Origin: Psoroptes ovis
Lineage: Eukaryota; Arthropoda; Arachnida; Sarcoptiformes; Psoroptidae
NCBI GenBank assembly: GCA_002943765.1
Contig: PQWQ01000002.1
Span: 620,001-684,000, forward strand
Reading direction: 5' to 3'
Length of the DNA: 64,000 nt
A program made the position numbers and the translations under genes. Under the pieces are notes generated by a model. It ran no database searches, had not been told where the DNA came from, and was given only the letters and a program-made list of their open reading frames with translations. Below, piece by piece: positions 26,546 through 39,779 of the stretch. Position 1 is the first letter of the stretch, and each line of letters begins with the position of its first letter.

Positions 26546-28567
26546 ATGCTTAGCAATGAAGAATCGAAAAAATGTATGGAAAAAGTTATCGATAATCTTA
26601 AAACACAAGGTACATTTGATGAATTACGAAAACAATGTATGGCTGATGTTGACATGAAGGTATGTCTAATTGTTTTAAAGATTTATTCTGTTAAAATAAT
26701 TTTAATCATTCGATAAATTGATTTCAAAAGCCATCATATCGTAATCTGCTGCAACGGGTTGAAGGTTATGTTAAAAAATTCCTGTATCAACAACGATGGA
26801 GTCCTCGTTTGAATAAAAATCAGCTAAGAAACAAATTACGAAATGAAATTAATGAGTATGTTTTTTCTTGTTGAATGAATTTGTTAACCCTTAGAACTCG
26901 AGGCAAATACAGCGCAAGCAAGCCAGCAGCTCGACAATTTTTCACACTCATGTAAAATGGTGCCTGAGGGGCGCCTATCGAGTTGCTGCATTATATCTTA
27001 TGGTGAGCTATGCTCACCGCTAGAGTTTTAAGGGTTAATTCTTTGATCAATCATTTTCCTAACGCACAGATCTGATATGCTTCGAAATAATATCAAACAT
27101 TTGATTGAACAAGTTGTAAATGATAAAATAAAGAATGAATTTCGCACCAAAATCGATGAAGCATTACATGAATATTTAGGAATCAAAAATGAACCTGAAG
27201 TAAAAGTTGAAGAAGAACAAGAAAGTAATAATGCAGATGCCAAAGATGAAAAAAATGTCGACGATTCAAAAATAACCCAAGACAATCAAAATAATGATTC
27301 TAATAAGGATGAATCACTCAATAATACAAAAATTGATGATGATTCAATGGATATTGTTGATGATAATGAAGATAATAATATGGATGTCGATATGGATATT
27401 GTATGGCCAACACCGCCTAAATTAGAAATGCCAACACCTGAACATGATGTTGATCATAATAATGAAACAGAATCGAAATCATTAGACTTGGCTAAAGCTG
27501 ATACAAATTTACAATCAGAATCTTTAGATGTGGAACAAATAAAAACCGAAGAAAAAAATGATACGATTTTTCCTGAAGTACAAAATGATAATGAGGGTAA
27601 AATCACTACCTCGGATGATCAAGATAAGAACTCTGATAATGATTCAAATTTACCGATAGAAACCGAAAAATCACCTTATGAAGAACTAAAAGAAGCAGAG
27701 ACTGAAAATATCACTGAGAATAAAGAATCATCTGAGAAACCAATAATCGCCGAAGAGAAAAAAGAAAAAGATGGTCAAATTATCAAAAATGATGTTGAAA
27801 AAGAAAAGATTGAAGATCTCAAAGAAGATGATGATGATGATGAAAACATATCGGATGTATCATCAGTACACACAAGTGATTTATCTGATTTCGATGATGA
27901 AATATCAATCGAAGGTTCTGATTCAGATGAAGCAACAAAGAAAAAAATAAGTTTAAAAGTAGTCAAAGAATTAGCTGCATCGATTACTGAAAGTAAAGAA
28001 TCTGATAGCAATATTAGTCTTCAGCAATCAGAGCAATCAAAACAAAAACCTACGAACAACAACAAATCAAAATCAATGAAAGTTGACAAAGATGAAGACA
28101 AAGTAGAATCAATTAAAAATGTTGAAAGTAACCAGAACAAGAGAAAACGTAGGAAAAATTCAAAATTTTCATCAACAAATTCTCCGATCATTAAAAAATC
28201 TAAGATAAACGAATCATTGATCGTTGATGATCATCAATCGAAGAAAAAGAAAAAATCATTTGAATCAAAACCATCAAAATCATTGCCATCGAAATCTAAC
28301 AATCAACAGCAATCGTCTTCTGGATCGAAACAACAGCAGCAACAACAACAACAAAAGTCAGATCGAAAAAATAATACAAAAACAACAACAGCATCATCGA
28401 ATCATCGTAATGATAATTTATTGAATAATCAACGTTATGATTCATCAGATTTGTACAAACCACGTCATCGTTTATCATCATCAAGACGTTCACGTTTCAA
28501 TGTTAATAATAATGATCCTATGACACCTGAATCGATAAATTCGAATGAAGATAATAATGATAAATGA
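26546..28567 (+). CDS. BOD1: BOD1-family protein (Shg1 domain; COMPASS/SET1 and chromosome biorientation)
   Basis: Exons 26546-26659, 26731-26855 and 27070-28567; about 578 residues. The first ~110 residues form the Shg1/BOD1 domain: GTFDELRKQCMADVDMKPSY, RVEGYVKKFLYQQRW and LRNNIKHLIEQVV are typical. The rest is disordered: an acidic Asp/Glu-rich stretch, Lys-rich nuclear-localisation-like clusters, a Gln run and a Ser/Arg-rich tail. Human BOD1 is ~185 residues and BOD1L1 over 3,000, so this is an intermediate, single-gene form. BOD1 restrains PP2A-B56 at kinetochores; Shg1/BOD1 proteins also belong to SET1 histone H3K4 methyltransferase complexes. Intron 2 carries a piggyBac-like MITE. Confidence 0.85.
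26884..27038. mobile_element. PiggyBac-like MITE (155 bp including TTAA flanks)
   Basis: TTAA at 26884-26887 and TTAA at 27035-27038 bracket an element with inverted ends CCCTTAGAACTCGAG and CCCTTAAAACTCTAG (13 of 15 identical). A perfect 7-3-7 hairpin (GGTGAGC-TAT-GCTCACC, 27002-27018) lies near the right end, and GCAGCTCGA / TCGAGTTGC form a further internal inverted pair. TTAA duplication with CCC-starting termini is the piggyBac signature. The element is much richer in GC than its host. It is confined to BOD1 intron 2 and has no coding capacity. Confidence 0.75.
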
Positions 28568-28753
28568 TTGGAAATAATTATTTAATACTGTTTTATTTCG
28601 ATTATATTTGATAATTGTGGTAAAAAAATTATTCCAAAAAATTTTTTTCGTCATAAATACTTTTGTAATTATAATATATAAGTAAATTACATTTATTCAT
28701 TTAATTTTGTCAGCCATTTCATTCATTATTATTTGTATAATCATTACAAATCA

Positions 28754-30632
28754 TTATTCTTCTGGTAAAAGTGTTATGGTTAATTTAATTTTTTCCCATT
28801 CATATGTTATTGGTAAACTTTCCTGAAATTGAAAATGATTTGATAATTATTTCATGTTTTTTTTTCAAAATAAAAATGAAATAATAAAACAAAATATTTT
28901 ATCTGTCAAATTTATCTGATCATTTTTGTTTTTTTGAATAAATAATTTACCTTATCCAAATATTCAACATTTTCCAATTCATTGAACAATAAATCGATAT
29001 GATCATCCGGTATTAATACCTGTAACCATGGTCCATGTAATGCATATGGTTGTTCATAATTAACAAATGAACCTGAAACTGATTTAGTAACAAATGTTAT
29101 AGCAAGATTTCCTTGAATATTTTTAAATGTAAAATGTCTTCCGTGTTTTAAGCGGCCTCTGTAGAGATTTTTTTCGCAAAAAAAAAAATTTGATAAGAAA
29201 TATTTTGAGAAATAATATACAAAAAAAATGAAAAAATATTTACCTTAAAGCTAACGGAAGTAAAACACCAGCTTCATAATTAAATTTCAAATGTATTGAA
29301 TCGAAATATTTTGTTTGTATCAATTCGAATGGTTCATTATTACCAGTTTCACTAGCATAAGACATACAAGAATTACGATCATGTGAAACCGACATTGATG
29401 AATGACGATTTGTTGTTGATGTTGTTGCTTGATTATTATCATTGTTACTATTATTATTATTATTTGATAATTTTTCATTTCCATTTACATCAGTTGAAAT
29501 TTGATTTCGTTCATTCGAATTTTCACTGTTATCATGATTGATGTTTTTATCACTGTCATCATCATCATCATCATCAATGTTATTACAATTATCTTCATGA
29601 TCAGCATTTTTAGTGATAAATGAACAACGTGCACTTACACCGCTTAAATTTGATCCTTGTGTTGCAATACCATCATCGACAGCTTCACGTAAATCAGGAT
29701 CAATTTCAAATATTGTTTCGCCGCGTCTCATATCTGTTATAAGGAACGGTCCACCTAAACATGGTACACTTTTCATAAGATCAATGATGCCTAAACCATT
29801 CCATTGTTGTGCTGCTTGTAGCTCTTCGAGACAAACACCAACAATTTGAATAAATGTGACTGGACCGAATACTGTTTGTACTGTTCCTAATTGTGAATCT
29901 TCAGTCATGAGCATATGTTGTATACGTGATTCGCTATTATCTAATGAACAATGCCATGATACATGATCACCAGAACAAAGAATATTATTGGTTTGAAACA
30001 CATATTTAGCTAATGCCTGCATTACAGCCGCTGGCCATGTTGGTGGACTTGTTTCATTTGGTTCTTTTTTCAAACGAAATGTCAATTCGAATCCGAATCC
30101 ACTTGGTGTTGTTGCATCGCTGATTCTAAATCAAAAAGAAATATTTTGATTGAGAAATTCATCAAGGCACCACGACAACTATGAATACCTGTGAACACGA
30201 CCATCACCATGTAAATCACTCAAACCAAAGCTTATATAATGCCAATGTGGCGATACATTGTTTTCTTCATCACCTTTATTATAATATAATGATATATAAT
30301 CGAGTGGATCAGGGCCGCCAAGCCTAAACATCAAGAATTTAGAATTATGTCCTATGAAATTATTAAATCACTTACCAAAATTTTACAACAGCTGTCACTT
30401 GTAATGGATTCGGTTGATCTGGATAAATATCGGCACATCTATTATATAATGCTTGTAATCCAGGCGGTATCATTGGTATCATTTGTGGTGGCATTGTTGG
30501 TGGTATGACTGATGCTGCAGGTGTTGGATGATGATTTAACAATACACCACCACCACCACCGCCAACATTACCGCTGCCAACATTATTTATGTGATTATAA
30601 TTAAAAGGTGGTAAATTATTTCTTATCTCCAT
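28754..30632 (-). CDS. SUFU: Suppressor of fused (Hedgehog pathway inhibitor)
   Basis: Five exons: 30632-30376, 30323-30189, 30125-29244, 29158-28951, 28822-28754; about 516 residues (human 484). The N-terminal SUFU domain is highly conserved: LGGPDPLDYISLY, PHWHYISFGLSDLHGDGRVH, GFGFELTFRL, WPAAVMQALAKYVF and FGPVTFIQIVGV. A Gly/Pro-rich N-terminal extension precedes it. Between the two lobes is an Asp/Asn-rich disordered linker, where human SUFU also has a flexible loop. The C-terminal lobe contains GRHFTFKNIQGN and YALHGPWLQVL. SUFU holds GLI/Ci transcription factors in the cytoplasm and in repressor form. It converges on BOD1 (186 bp between stops) and diverges from MMADHC. Confidence 0.93.
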
Positions 30633-31427
30633 TAAATTAATTGCATATGAAATTTACAGATGATGATGAAAAAAACAAAATCATATGATTTTCGAAGAAA
30701 AAAAGGCTGAATTGTTGATTTTTAAATCAAATAGTACAAACGTAATAGTATCTTGACGATTGAATTAAATACCAAAATGTATCATTTCATTCAAAAAATG
30801 TAATCATCGATTGGTGATAAATGCAATAAGAGTATTTGAAATTATCAATAATCATATGAATTAACTGATATAAAAATGAATGACAATCATTAATTTAATA
30901 TCAGGGGATATTTCTCCAAATAATTATCAATCATAAATTATCATCAAAATATCAACACTAAAAAATGTGTATTAACCTTTTTGCGAAGGTTAAAAAAATA
31001 TTTGAGCTGCAAAACAACAAAATTTTGTTGCTGTTTTTAGTTCATTTTTGTTTATTATAATTTAATTTTGAAAATATTAAAGAAAAATCCAACGAAAACT
31101 TGTCCTCAAAACTTGTACAAAAAAAAATTATTCAAAAATTGATTAATGTTGCGTTGAATCTTCTATTTCTTCATTACGCTTAATTCAATATTTGTTTTGA
31201 AAAAAAATATTGAATAATAACAATCAAAAATAGTCAATTCATATATTTTTGTCCAAAATTGTTTTTTTGTATTGCTCGAAGATATTGAAAAAAAAACAAA
31301 AGGCCGTTTTGTTTCATTCTTCTTCAAGTATATCTATATTACACTGCTTTTCGTTTGTTAAGTTTTGTTTTGTTTTGTTTTGTTTTTATTCGTCAAATAT
31401 TAGTATTTTTTTTATTTCTCATCAAAA
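30633..31427. other. Divergent promoter region SUFU / MMADHC
   Basis: There are 795 bp between start codons of opposite genes. It is AT-rich throughout, with a (TTTTG)n tract just before the MMADHC start (about 31365-31388). No recognised factor site stands out. Confidence 0.5.
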
Positions 31428-32467
31428 ATGCTTGTACCAATAACAACACGTTTACCATCATATTTGATACATCGTATTGTACCATCTTCGAATTTTTTCA
31501 AACATAATTCGAAAAATTTCTTCTCGTTTACCGCTAAATCATCACCATTATCTAATAATATGAATAATAATAATAATAATCAAAATCAAAACAATCAAAA
31601 TCTTGTTGGTAGAGAAATCGATTTATTAGATACGAAAGATTTAAGATTTCGTTTACCTGGTAATGTTGGTATTGTCAATAATTCATTATTAATGAAAATT
31701 AAGAATTTGAATGAAAATAATAGCCAAAATAATAATAATAATAATAATAATCAATTGAATAGTCATCATAAAAATGATCAACAAAAACAGCAAGAACAAA
31801 ATATGAAAAATGCTATTGTTGAAATGAGCTATGAGGAAATATTGAATCAATTAATGAATGATGCAGATAAAGCAATGCCAAGTGAACAATTAATTTATGA
31901 TTATGATGAATTTAAATTATTAAATTGTGAAGCATATGAATGTCCATTGCTATTGATAAAAGATTTTCAAGAATTATTTCCTCATTCAAGCATTAATCTA
32001 TCTAATGGTTTAACTGTATTAACAATAACACATAAAACGGAAAATGATATGAGTGTTTGGTCAAAAGATGTTTATGATGAACGTGAAAAATTGTTGGAAA
32101 AATTTGTCGATCTTGCACAACGTATGTGTAATTATTTAAAAGATAATGGTTATTGGGCCGATTTCGTTGATCCATCATCTGGTCGTCCATATTATGTATG
32201 ATTCATTCATGTTAATCATTTTATAACAATAACTCATAATTTTTTCTTGTATTTCCAAATTCAATTTAGGGCGATTATACACCGGCAACATTTTTCGAAA
32301 CCGATGAACGTTATCGACGATTTGGCTTTGAAATTGAAGATCTTGGTTGTTGTAAAGTTTTATCACATAAACGTTGGGGTACGAATGCATTTGTCGGGGC
32401 ATTATTTACGAATGCAACGCATAATTCTGATGTTGTACAACGGCTAGTTATCACATTGGATGATTGA
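31428..32467 (+). CDS. MMADHC: MMADHC (cblD), cobalamin trafficking protein
   Basis: Exons 31428-32195 and 32270-32467; about 321 residues (human 296). The N-terminus is rich in Arg, Ser and aromatic residues with almost no acids up to about residue 40, as in mitochondrial leaders. Asn/Gln-rich linkers follow, including after the conserved LPGNVG. The C-terminal domain has the family blocks FVDPSSGRPYY, TPATFFETDERYRRFGFEIE, DLGCCKVLSH and ALFTNATHNS. MMADHC partners MMACHC and directs vitamin B12 to mitochondrial methylmalonyl-CoA mutase or cytosolic methionine synthase. The intron interrupts the conserved YY-G junction. Confidence 0.92.
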
Positions 32468-33093
32468 TTGATTGGAATAGATTCAAAGAAAAAAATTATT
32501 ATTATTAATTAACAAATTTTTAATTGATATAAAAACTTTCAATTATTATCATTATTATTAATTTATTTTTATTTTGTGTATTTAATTCCGAATATTCAAA
32601 ATTGAAAATAATTATAGATTATATATTTTTTCAAATTTCCCATTTTCGTTTCCAATTTTGTACGCTTCAAAGACCCAATCAATGCAGCCGAAAACCTTAT
32701 TGTATATTATTCTTCCCAATGATAATTATTAATTTAAATAATTTAGGCTTTTCAATTTTTTAAAAAATTAATTTAATTCCTTGTTATCAATTTTTAAGAT
32801 TTTGAATAAAATAAATTTTTATTTTTCAAATAAATTACATTCGGATTGCACCATCTATCATTGAATTTCTTAATCATTCATCCTTTGATTATTTATTTCT
32901 TCATATTTATTGCAATATATGCTAAATCACACACATTGTTTATTCATTTTATTTTTCGATGAAATCATATGTCAATCAAATTTTGTCAAAACTGAAATTG
33001 ATTCAAATTGTTTTTCCATTTTATTCCGTGAGATATTTGATATTTAATTTGATTTTGTCAAATATTCGAGAAAGTCTCGTTAAGAAAAAAAAA
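32468..33093. other. Intergenic MMADHC to UBL5
   Basis: About 0.6 kb, AT-rich. An AATAAAATAAAT string near 32806 is a late possible poly(A) signal for MMADHC. The UBL5 promoter must lie here. No other feature was seen. Confidence 0.5.
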
Positions 33094-33512
33094 ATGATTG
33101 AAATTACTTGTAACGATCGTTTAGGTAAAAAAGTTCGCATTAAATGTAATCCAGGTAAGTGTGTACTAAATGAAATAATTTGGAAAAATATTTATAATGA
33201 AAATTATGAAAAACTATAATTAATTATTGTATTCATTTTTTTCCAAAAAATGTCTAAAATTTCTTTCACATGAATTATCATTAAATTAACCCTTTTTTTC
33301 TTCCCATTTCATTTCATTGTTTCTTATTATTAAAAACAAACTCAAATTTAGACGATACAATTGGTGATCTGAAAAAATTGATTGCTGCACAAACTGGAAC
33401 ACATTGGGAAAAAATTGTACTGAAAAAATGGTATACAATCTATAAAGATCATATTACATTGGAAGATTATGAAATTAAAGATGGAATGAATTTGGAACTT
33501 TATTATCAATGA
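33094..33512 (+). CDS. UBL5: Ubiquitin-like protein 5 (UBL5/Hub1)
   Basis: Exons 33094-33154 and 33352-33512 give exactly 73 residues, the family length. Conserved blocks are CNDRLGKKVRIKCN, DDTIGDLKKLIAAQTGT, KIVLKKWYTIYKDH and DGMNLELYYQ. The protein ends in the di-Tyr tail and lacks the Gly-Gly end of ubiquitin, so it is not conjugated. UBL5/Hub1 binds Snu66-type spliceosomal proteins non-covalently and affects splice-site choice and mitochondrial stress responses. An open frame upstream of the chosen ATG (from 32959) is not part of it. Confidence 0.95.
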
Positions 33513-35505
33513 ATGAATATTTGTTTTTATTAAATTGAATTCCGTTGAATTTTTTTTCCATTAAAAAGAGCTGTAAACAAACTTGAGACAAAGACATTAT
33601 TATCATCATCATCATCATCACCATTATTTTCATCATGATTATCTTGATTACGTCATTAAATAATAATTTAAATAATCATACCTACAACAGCGATGATAAT
33701 CATTCATTTAAATGTTTTATTAATAAAAGAAAAATTTGAATTTTTGTATAATTTTTTCAGCAAAAAAAAGCGAAGAAAACAATAGTAAATCAGGTGCATG
33801 CTATCAGTGATTGATTATGTTTCATAAGTACGATTATAAATGATATACATTTATGCACAATGCAAACCCAATACTGAGGCAAAAACGATGAAAAATGAAT
33901 CATTTCTTTCAACAATTTTTTCTTTTTACAAATATTTGCCTAAAAAAATATGTTAAATGTGCTTGTCAGCTATTATTATTGTCAAATATCTTGTATTATG
34001 CCTGTTTGTTTATGTTTGTCTGTGTTTAAGTATGTATTTTGATACATAAACATTAACATAATACATCAGCCTAAAAATAATCATCATCATCATCATACAG
34101 TTAATGGCGTCTTAACAAACAATAATAATAATAATAATAATCAAAAATGTATTAAAAATTACATTTTTTATCCTTTTACATAAATAAATAAATATGAATA
34201 AATAAATACAAATACAAGCAAATATTCCGAATTAATCTTTTTTTTTTAAAGGCTTCGAACCATTCATGTTTGATATTTGTATTTTTCATGTTTCATTCAT
34301 TAATGATGATTTCTGATTATGATGGATTGATTTATAAAATTTATAAAATCAAAAAAAATTGAAATGAAATATCATCAATCGCATCATCATCATCATTGGA
34401 TATTTTGGAAAAATATAAATGATGATTACTTATTTTCCAATATATTTTTAATACAACTATCTTGAATTTTTCTTCTTCTACTTCATCTTTATTTCATTTC
34501 ATTATTATTAATCATAAAATTTTTGATCGAAAATAAAATTAAAATGAAATCAAATCAAAAACGAAATGAAATCAATTCAAATCAAAATCAAAATGAAATG
34601 AAATCAAACTATAAATAGCATGCTGCGCTGTTGATGATGATGATCATGATGATGATTGTTCATGTATACATCATTGTTTTTATATTTAGGTAGTTATATT
34701 TATTTGCAAATATAAAATTAAATAATAATAATAATAATGAAGAAAATGAAATTCATTGAATTTAAATTATTTCAATCAAAGGCGTTTCAAAGAAATGAAT
34801 CAAAAAAAAAAAAAAAAAAATTGAATTGAAAATGTGAATTGAATGAAATGAAATTTCGTTTCTTTCCATCTTCATCGTTTCATAAATTTATTCACCATTC
34901 ATTTCGATTCACCATTATAATCATTATTATGATTTTTATTTGTATATTTGTATTAATTTAAAATTCAGGAAAAAAAATTTTGATATTTTTTTTGTATTAT
35001 TAAGGCAAGCCTTAAAGGCCTTTAAGGGTTCATCATCATCATCATCATCATCACAATTGTTGCTTTGTTGTGTTCTGAATTTTTTCTGGTTTCATTCAAA
35101 AGTATTCGTTTAATTGTTATAATTATTATTATTATTTCTATAAATATGATCATTATTAATACAAATATTCACCTATATTTATACCTTTGAACTATCAATT
35201 TTGAAGTAAATTTGAATTAATATGAAAATGTGACTATTGTTTCTGGCCCAAAATTTAATCTAAATCTGAAATTAAAATGATTTAATAAAAGTGATAATCA
35301 AAGGTTTTGGATTCAAAACAAATATTTGTAAAATTATTATAATTATAATCCGAGACAATATGAAACCATTTTTCAAGTATTGATCATTCATTCATTCATT
35401 TATTTATTTGATTATTTGATTTTCCTATCATTTATTTTGAATTTTTTTTTATTTTCATTTTTTCTTATTTTCTTTGAAACATGAAGTATTGTAAAAATAG
35501 ATTTT

Positions 35506-35506
<1 letters not shown>

Positions 35507-35542
<36 letters not shown>
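35507..35542. repeat. A36 homopolymer
   Basis: Thirty-six consecutive A. This could be an old retroposed poly(A) tail or slippage growth. Exact length is uncertain in any assembly. Confidence 0.9.
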
Positions 35543-35544
<2 letters not shown>

Positions 35545-36563
35545 AATATGAAAAATGAAAATAAACAAACAAACAAATAAACGAACGAATAAACATCCGG
35601 ATTTATAAAAATTTTATTTTTTTGTGAAAAGCTAAAATGAAAATAATCAAAATACTAATGATTATCTATGGATATTTCACTTTTTTTTTATTAAATTCGT
35701 TCATCAAAAATACGTTCATCGAAATGATTGCACTTGTTGTTGAATGTGCGTGAAAATGAAATGTTTTCGAAAATTTTTGAGTGTAAATTGTCGATTTTAA
35801 ATCAATTTATCGGCTTTAATCTTGGAAAAACTTTAAAAAATGATCATCATCATCAATGATGATTATTAAGTAAATTTACTGAACACGAGCACAATCATGT
35901 CCCGAAAAATAAAAAATAAAAAAATTTCTTTTCCGATTTCTTCTCGCCATATGAGTACATCGTTTTTTTTGTCACAATGGTTTCGACGACGATGATGATG
36001 ATGATGATGAGGGGAAAATATTTTTAGATTCACATAAACAACAGCAACAACAACTGAAAGAACACGAAGAGATATTTTCATGGATTTTGATTTTCCATAA
36101 TGCATAAATGAAAATTTTAAATTATTCGTCTTTGGCTTTTTTTCTTATTCTTTTCTTTTCCATGTCGTTTTCATTTTTCCCTTCCACCAGCACCACCACC
36201 ACCATCACCAATTTCATTAATTTCAGAAAAAAAATTTTCGATTAACGAAAAAATGCACCCACCTTTCAAAAAATAATCATCCTAGTGTAATAGTTCTAGT
36301 GTAATGGTCATCATATCATACTATTTTATGATTATTTCAAAATCAATTTTTTCAGAAATAAATAAACGAAAATTCATTTTCATTTTGAAAATTTGAAACA
36401 AAACAATAATTTCTTTCATTGTTCCAATTTTTTTCTCCCGATCCTTCCACCTATTATTCTATTTTTCATTTATGAATATTATATGAATATTCAAATCAAC
36501 GGAGAAACTTTCATAATTTTGATTTTTAATTTGCATTTCTTTCATGCTTTGTTTTTGCTTTTG

Positions 36564-36592
<29 letters not shown>
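36564..36592. repeat. T29 homopolymer
   Basis: Twenty-nine consecutive T, followed by AATAAACC. No element boundaries were recognised around it. Confidence 0.9.
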
Positions 36593-36596
<4 letters not shown>

Positions 36597-37108
36597 AACC
36601 CCAAAAGGTCAATTTTTTTCCAATTTTTCGCTTTGTTTAATAGAAAAAAAACATCAATAAAATGCTACTTGAATAAACATGAAATATGAATGTGAATGAA
36701 TAAATAATTGAGACACAAATTTCAAATTTAAAATTGGAAAAAAAATTGAAAAAACAATGACCATCATTTTTAATGATAATCATCATTATAAAAAAAAGTA
36801 ATTCGATTGGCCAAATTTAAATTGCAAAAAATTTAGATCGAAATCAAAATCGATGAATAAATAGATGAATGATTCAATTTGAAAAATTTGAAATTTATTT
36901 CTATTTCAAATGAAAAATCAAAAATCAATTTTTGGAAAAAATGGACAAAAAAAACATGGAAAATACATGAAAAAAAATAAAATTTCCAAAACATTTCTAA
37001 TCTGGTATTTGTGTCAAGATGTGTATTATTCAATTCAATAATCGGTCTGAAAACATAGAGCATTGACCATTGAACAAATTGTGGAAAATTACTGTTTAGT
37101 TTCATTTC

Positions 37109-37134
37109 AAAAAAAAAAAAAAAAAAAAAAAAAA
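37109..37134. repeat. A26 homopolymer
   Basis: Twenty-six consecutive A in the gene-poor region; no target-site duplication was recognised. Confidence 0.9.
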
Positions 37135-39309
37135 TAGGTTTTCATTTTCGTTCGGAACATCATCATCATCGTCATCATTATAATCATCTTCAAGAAACTA
37201 TTTCTTTCGATAAAAATGGGAAAAAATTATTTTTTTTTTATTTTCAATTTTATTTATTTATAAAATGTTATTAAAAGTCAGAGTAAAAATATTCATAAAA
37301 TTAGATAACATTTCTCACGTAATTTCAATTAATGGATTAAATAATTTTTTTTTTTCATTTTTTTCTGGTTGCCATTTTTTCTCTAGATTTCGATAATTGA
37401 ATGGTCAACGATTCGAAACGACGTTCATTATAATTTTTTTTTTTGACCGGATTCTTGTTGCTTAAAGCCAGAGCAAATGAAAGCCAGGAGTAATCATGTT
37501 CGAACAAGTGTAAAATGATGAGAAAATGTTTGGAAAAAACAAGTAAAGGAAATTTCGGGCTTATTTCGGGCAAAAAAAATTGAAAATCTTTTGCTTGAAC
37601 AAGTTTTTTCTATGATTAACTTATTAGATGATTATAAATAGTATCAAAAGATGACCATTAATATTAACCAGAAAAAAGGCGAAATTTCGTGCAAATCTTG
37701 TATCTCTTTTCTTTTTGGTGAATAGAAAACAATTTTTGTAATTCAACTATCAACAGCAAGCAATTGGATTTCATTTTTCATCAATGATAATAACCATTGA
37801 TTGATTGATTGATTATGATCAAAGAAAAATGAATGAATGAATGAAAATTGAAAATTAATCTTTGCCCGAAAAAAAATCATTCAGTCATTGATACTTCGTT
37901 TATGAGTTGATGACCCTAAAACGATGGCTATTTATGCTCACCAAAGGCTATTGTCGAAATCGTATTGCGATTGCTTCCTTCCGTTTTTCTTTCATTGGTC
38001 ATATGTGAGAACATAGCGACAAACTAATGTATTTGCCTTTAAATTTTCTGAGAAAAAAAATTTCCTCAAAAATTCCAAAAATTTTAACACGAAATAACAT
38101 GACGAAATAATCTTTGAATCTGATGTAAAATAATCATCATCATAAAGATTTATTATCATTCGCTTATTACCGAAGAAATAATGAAAATAATTTTTTTATT
38201 ATTTTTGTCGAAAAAGAACAGGCAACAGCCACATGATGATTATGTTTTTTCATGCATTTTTCTTGCGATTTTCTGAATGAAATTTCAGGGAAAATAATCA
38301 TCAAAAAGAGGTAAAAGAGATTTACGGAGGAAAAACAGAAAAAACAAAAGCAAAACAAAACAGCAACAACAACAACAAGATCAAATTGAGAGATAACAAG
38401 TTCAATTGAAATCCAAGAAACAGTCCAAAAACATTCCAAAAAATCTCTTGTATTTCACTCGTTTATTTCGGTTGTAAATAGATAAACATATGAACAGGTA
38501 AAGTAAATATACCTTTCACAAACATAAAAGATCAAAGAGAAAAGGAAGAGTATGTAAAAAATTACTGAAAATTGGTTGAAAATTCAAAGAAAATCAATAG
38601 GTTTTATTTATGTTTATTTATTTATTTATTTATTTTGAATCTATTTCCAAATACATTTTCAGAAATATATATTTTCATAATCATTGTAATTGTATTTATA
38701 TCTTTGTAATCTTATGAAAATAATTATTATCATTAATATTATCTTCGATAAGAGAAAGTATTTTTCCGAATTATAATCATAGTAATAATGATTATATAAC
38801 GATTGAATGAATGAATGAATGAATGATAATAATAATAATTTTTAATAGAGTTTTATTTATTTATTTATTTTCTTATTTTGTTTCTTTCGATTTAAGATTT
38901 TTTTTAAATGTATACCTTTTTTTCTAATAATTCAGGTTATACAGTTGTGTAGAGTTGTGTATGGATGAATAAGAGGATGAAAATTGAATTTTATTTTACT
39001 TTTTTTTTCAAATTTTTTACAAAAGCAAAACTAGGCCACATGTGTATACCTGTATCAAGTAACACATGCATACCTTTGTATTTGGCTATGTTTCAGCGAT
39101 TTTGTTTGGTTTCTCTTTGAATTTTTGTATTTTTTAAAATTCATTTTGAAAAAATGGAAAATCATCATTTTGATTGAAAGAAATAAAAAAGTTTTAATAA
39201 TAATAATGATGATTATCATCGTAAGAAAATATATTAAAAAGAATGAAGTATAAGAAATGAAATGAAAAATAAATTTTCATTTCATTTTCAATCATCATTT
39301 TTGTTTTGT

Positions 39310-39335
39310 TGTGTGTGTGTGTGTGTGCGTGTGTT
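39310..39335. repeat. (GT)n microsatellite with one GC interruption
   Basis: A GT repeat about 450 bp upstream of the peroxidase start. Confidence 0.85.
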
Positions 39336-39779
39336 TGTTGTAAGAAACCAGAAGAAATGACTTTTTAGATTGGAAAAGTAAATAATGATTAATAAGTGAA
39401 TATTAGTCAAGGAAAGAGTTTTGAAACATATTTCATTTCATCATCACACATGAAACCAGAATTCATTTGGAAAGTAAAAGACGTTTGTTCAAGATATCAA
39501 TGATGATGATGATGATGATGATGATTGTAATAATGATTTAAGAAAAACTTTGTTTTTATTTGAATCATTCAAAAGTTTCAAAGTGTGTAAAGTGTTATTT
39601 GATCATTTTATTTGTTTTTCAAAAATAATAATTTTGTAATGACATGATACAATATTGTGAAATTATTTATTGATTCGTTTTTCTTTTGTATTTTTTTTGT
39701 CGTGTTATTTTTATTTATTTGTTCTAATGTCATTCTGATAATATCAATAATAATAATAGAAAAAAAACATCATAAAATC

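Larger units (their letters stand above)
33513..39779. other. 6.3-kb gene-poor region rich in simple repeats
   Basis: No protein-coding signal: the open frames are short and biased to Phe, Ile, Leu and Lys. It holds TCA/TGA runs (33600, 34080, 35032, 35990, 39500), homopolymers (A19 at 34802-34820, A36 at 35507-35542, T29 at 36564-36592, A26 at 37109-37134), TTTA runs near 38620 and 38860, and a GT tract at 39310-39335. The right end should contain the peroxidase promoter. Confidence 0.6.

Noticed and set aside
39657..39779. Upstream extension of the peroxidase frame
   Set aside because: It begins with GTG rather than ATG. The ATG at 39780 already gives a proper signal peptide.
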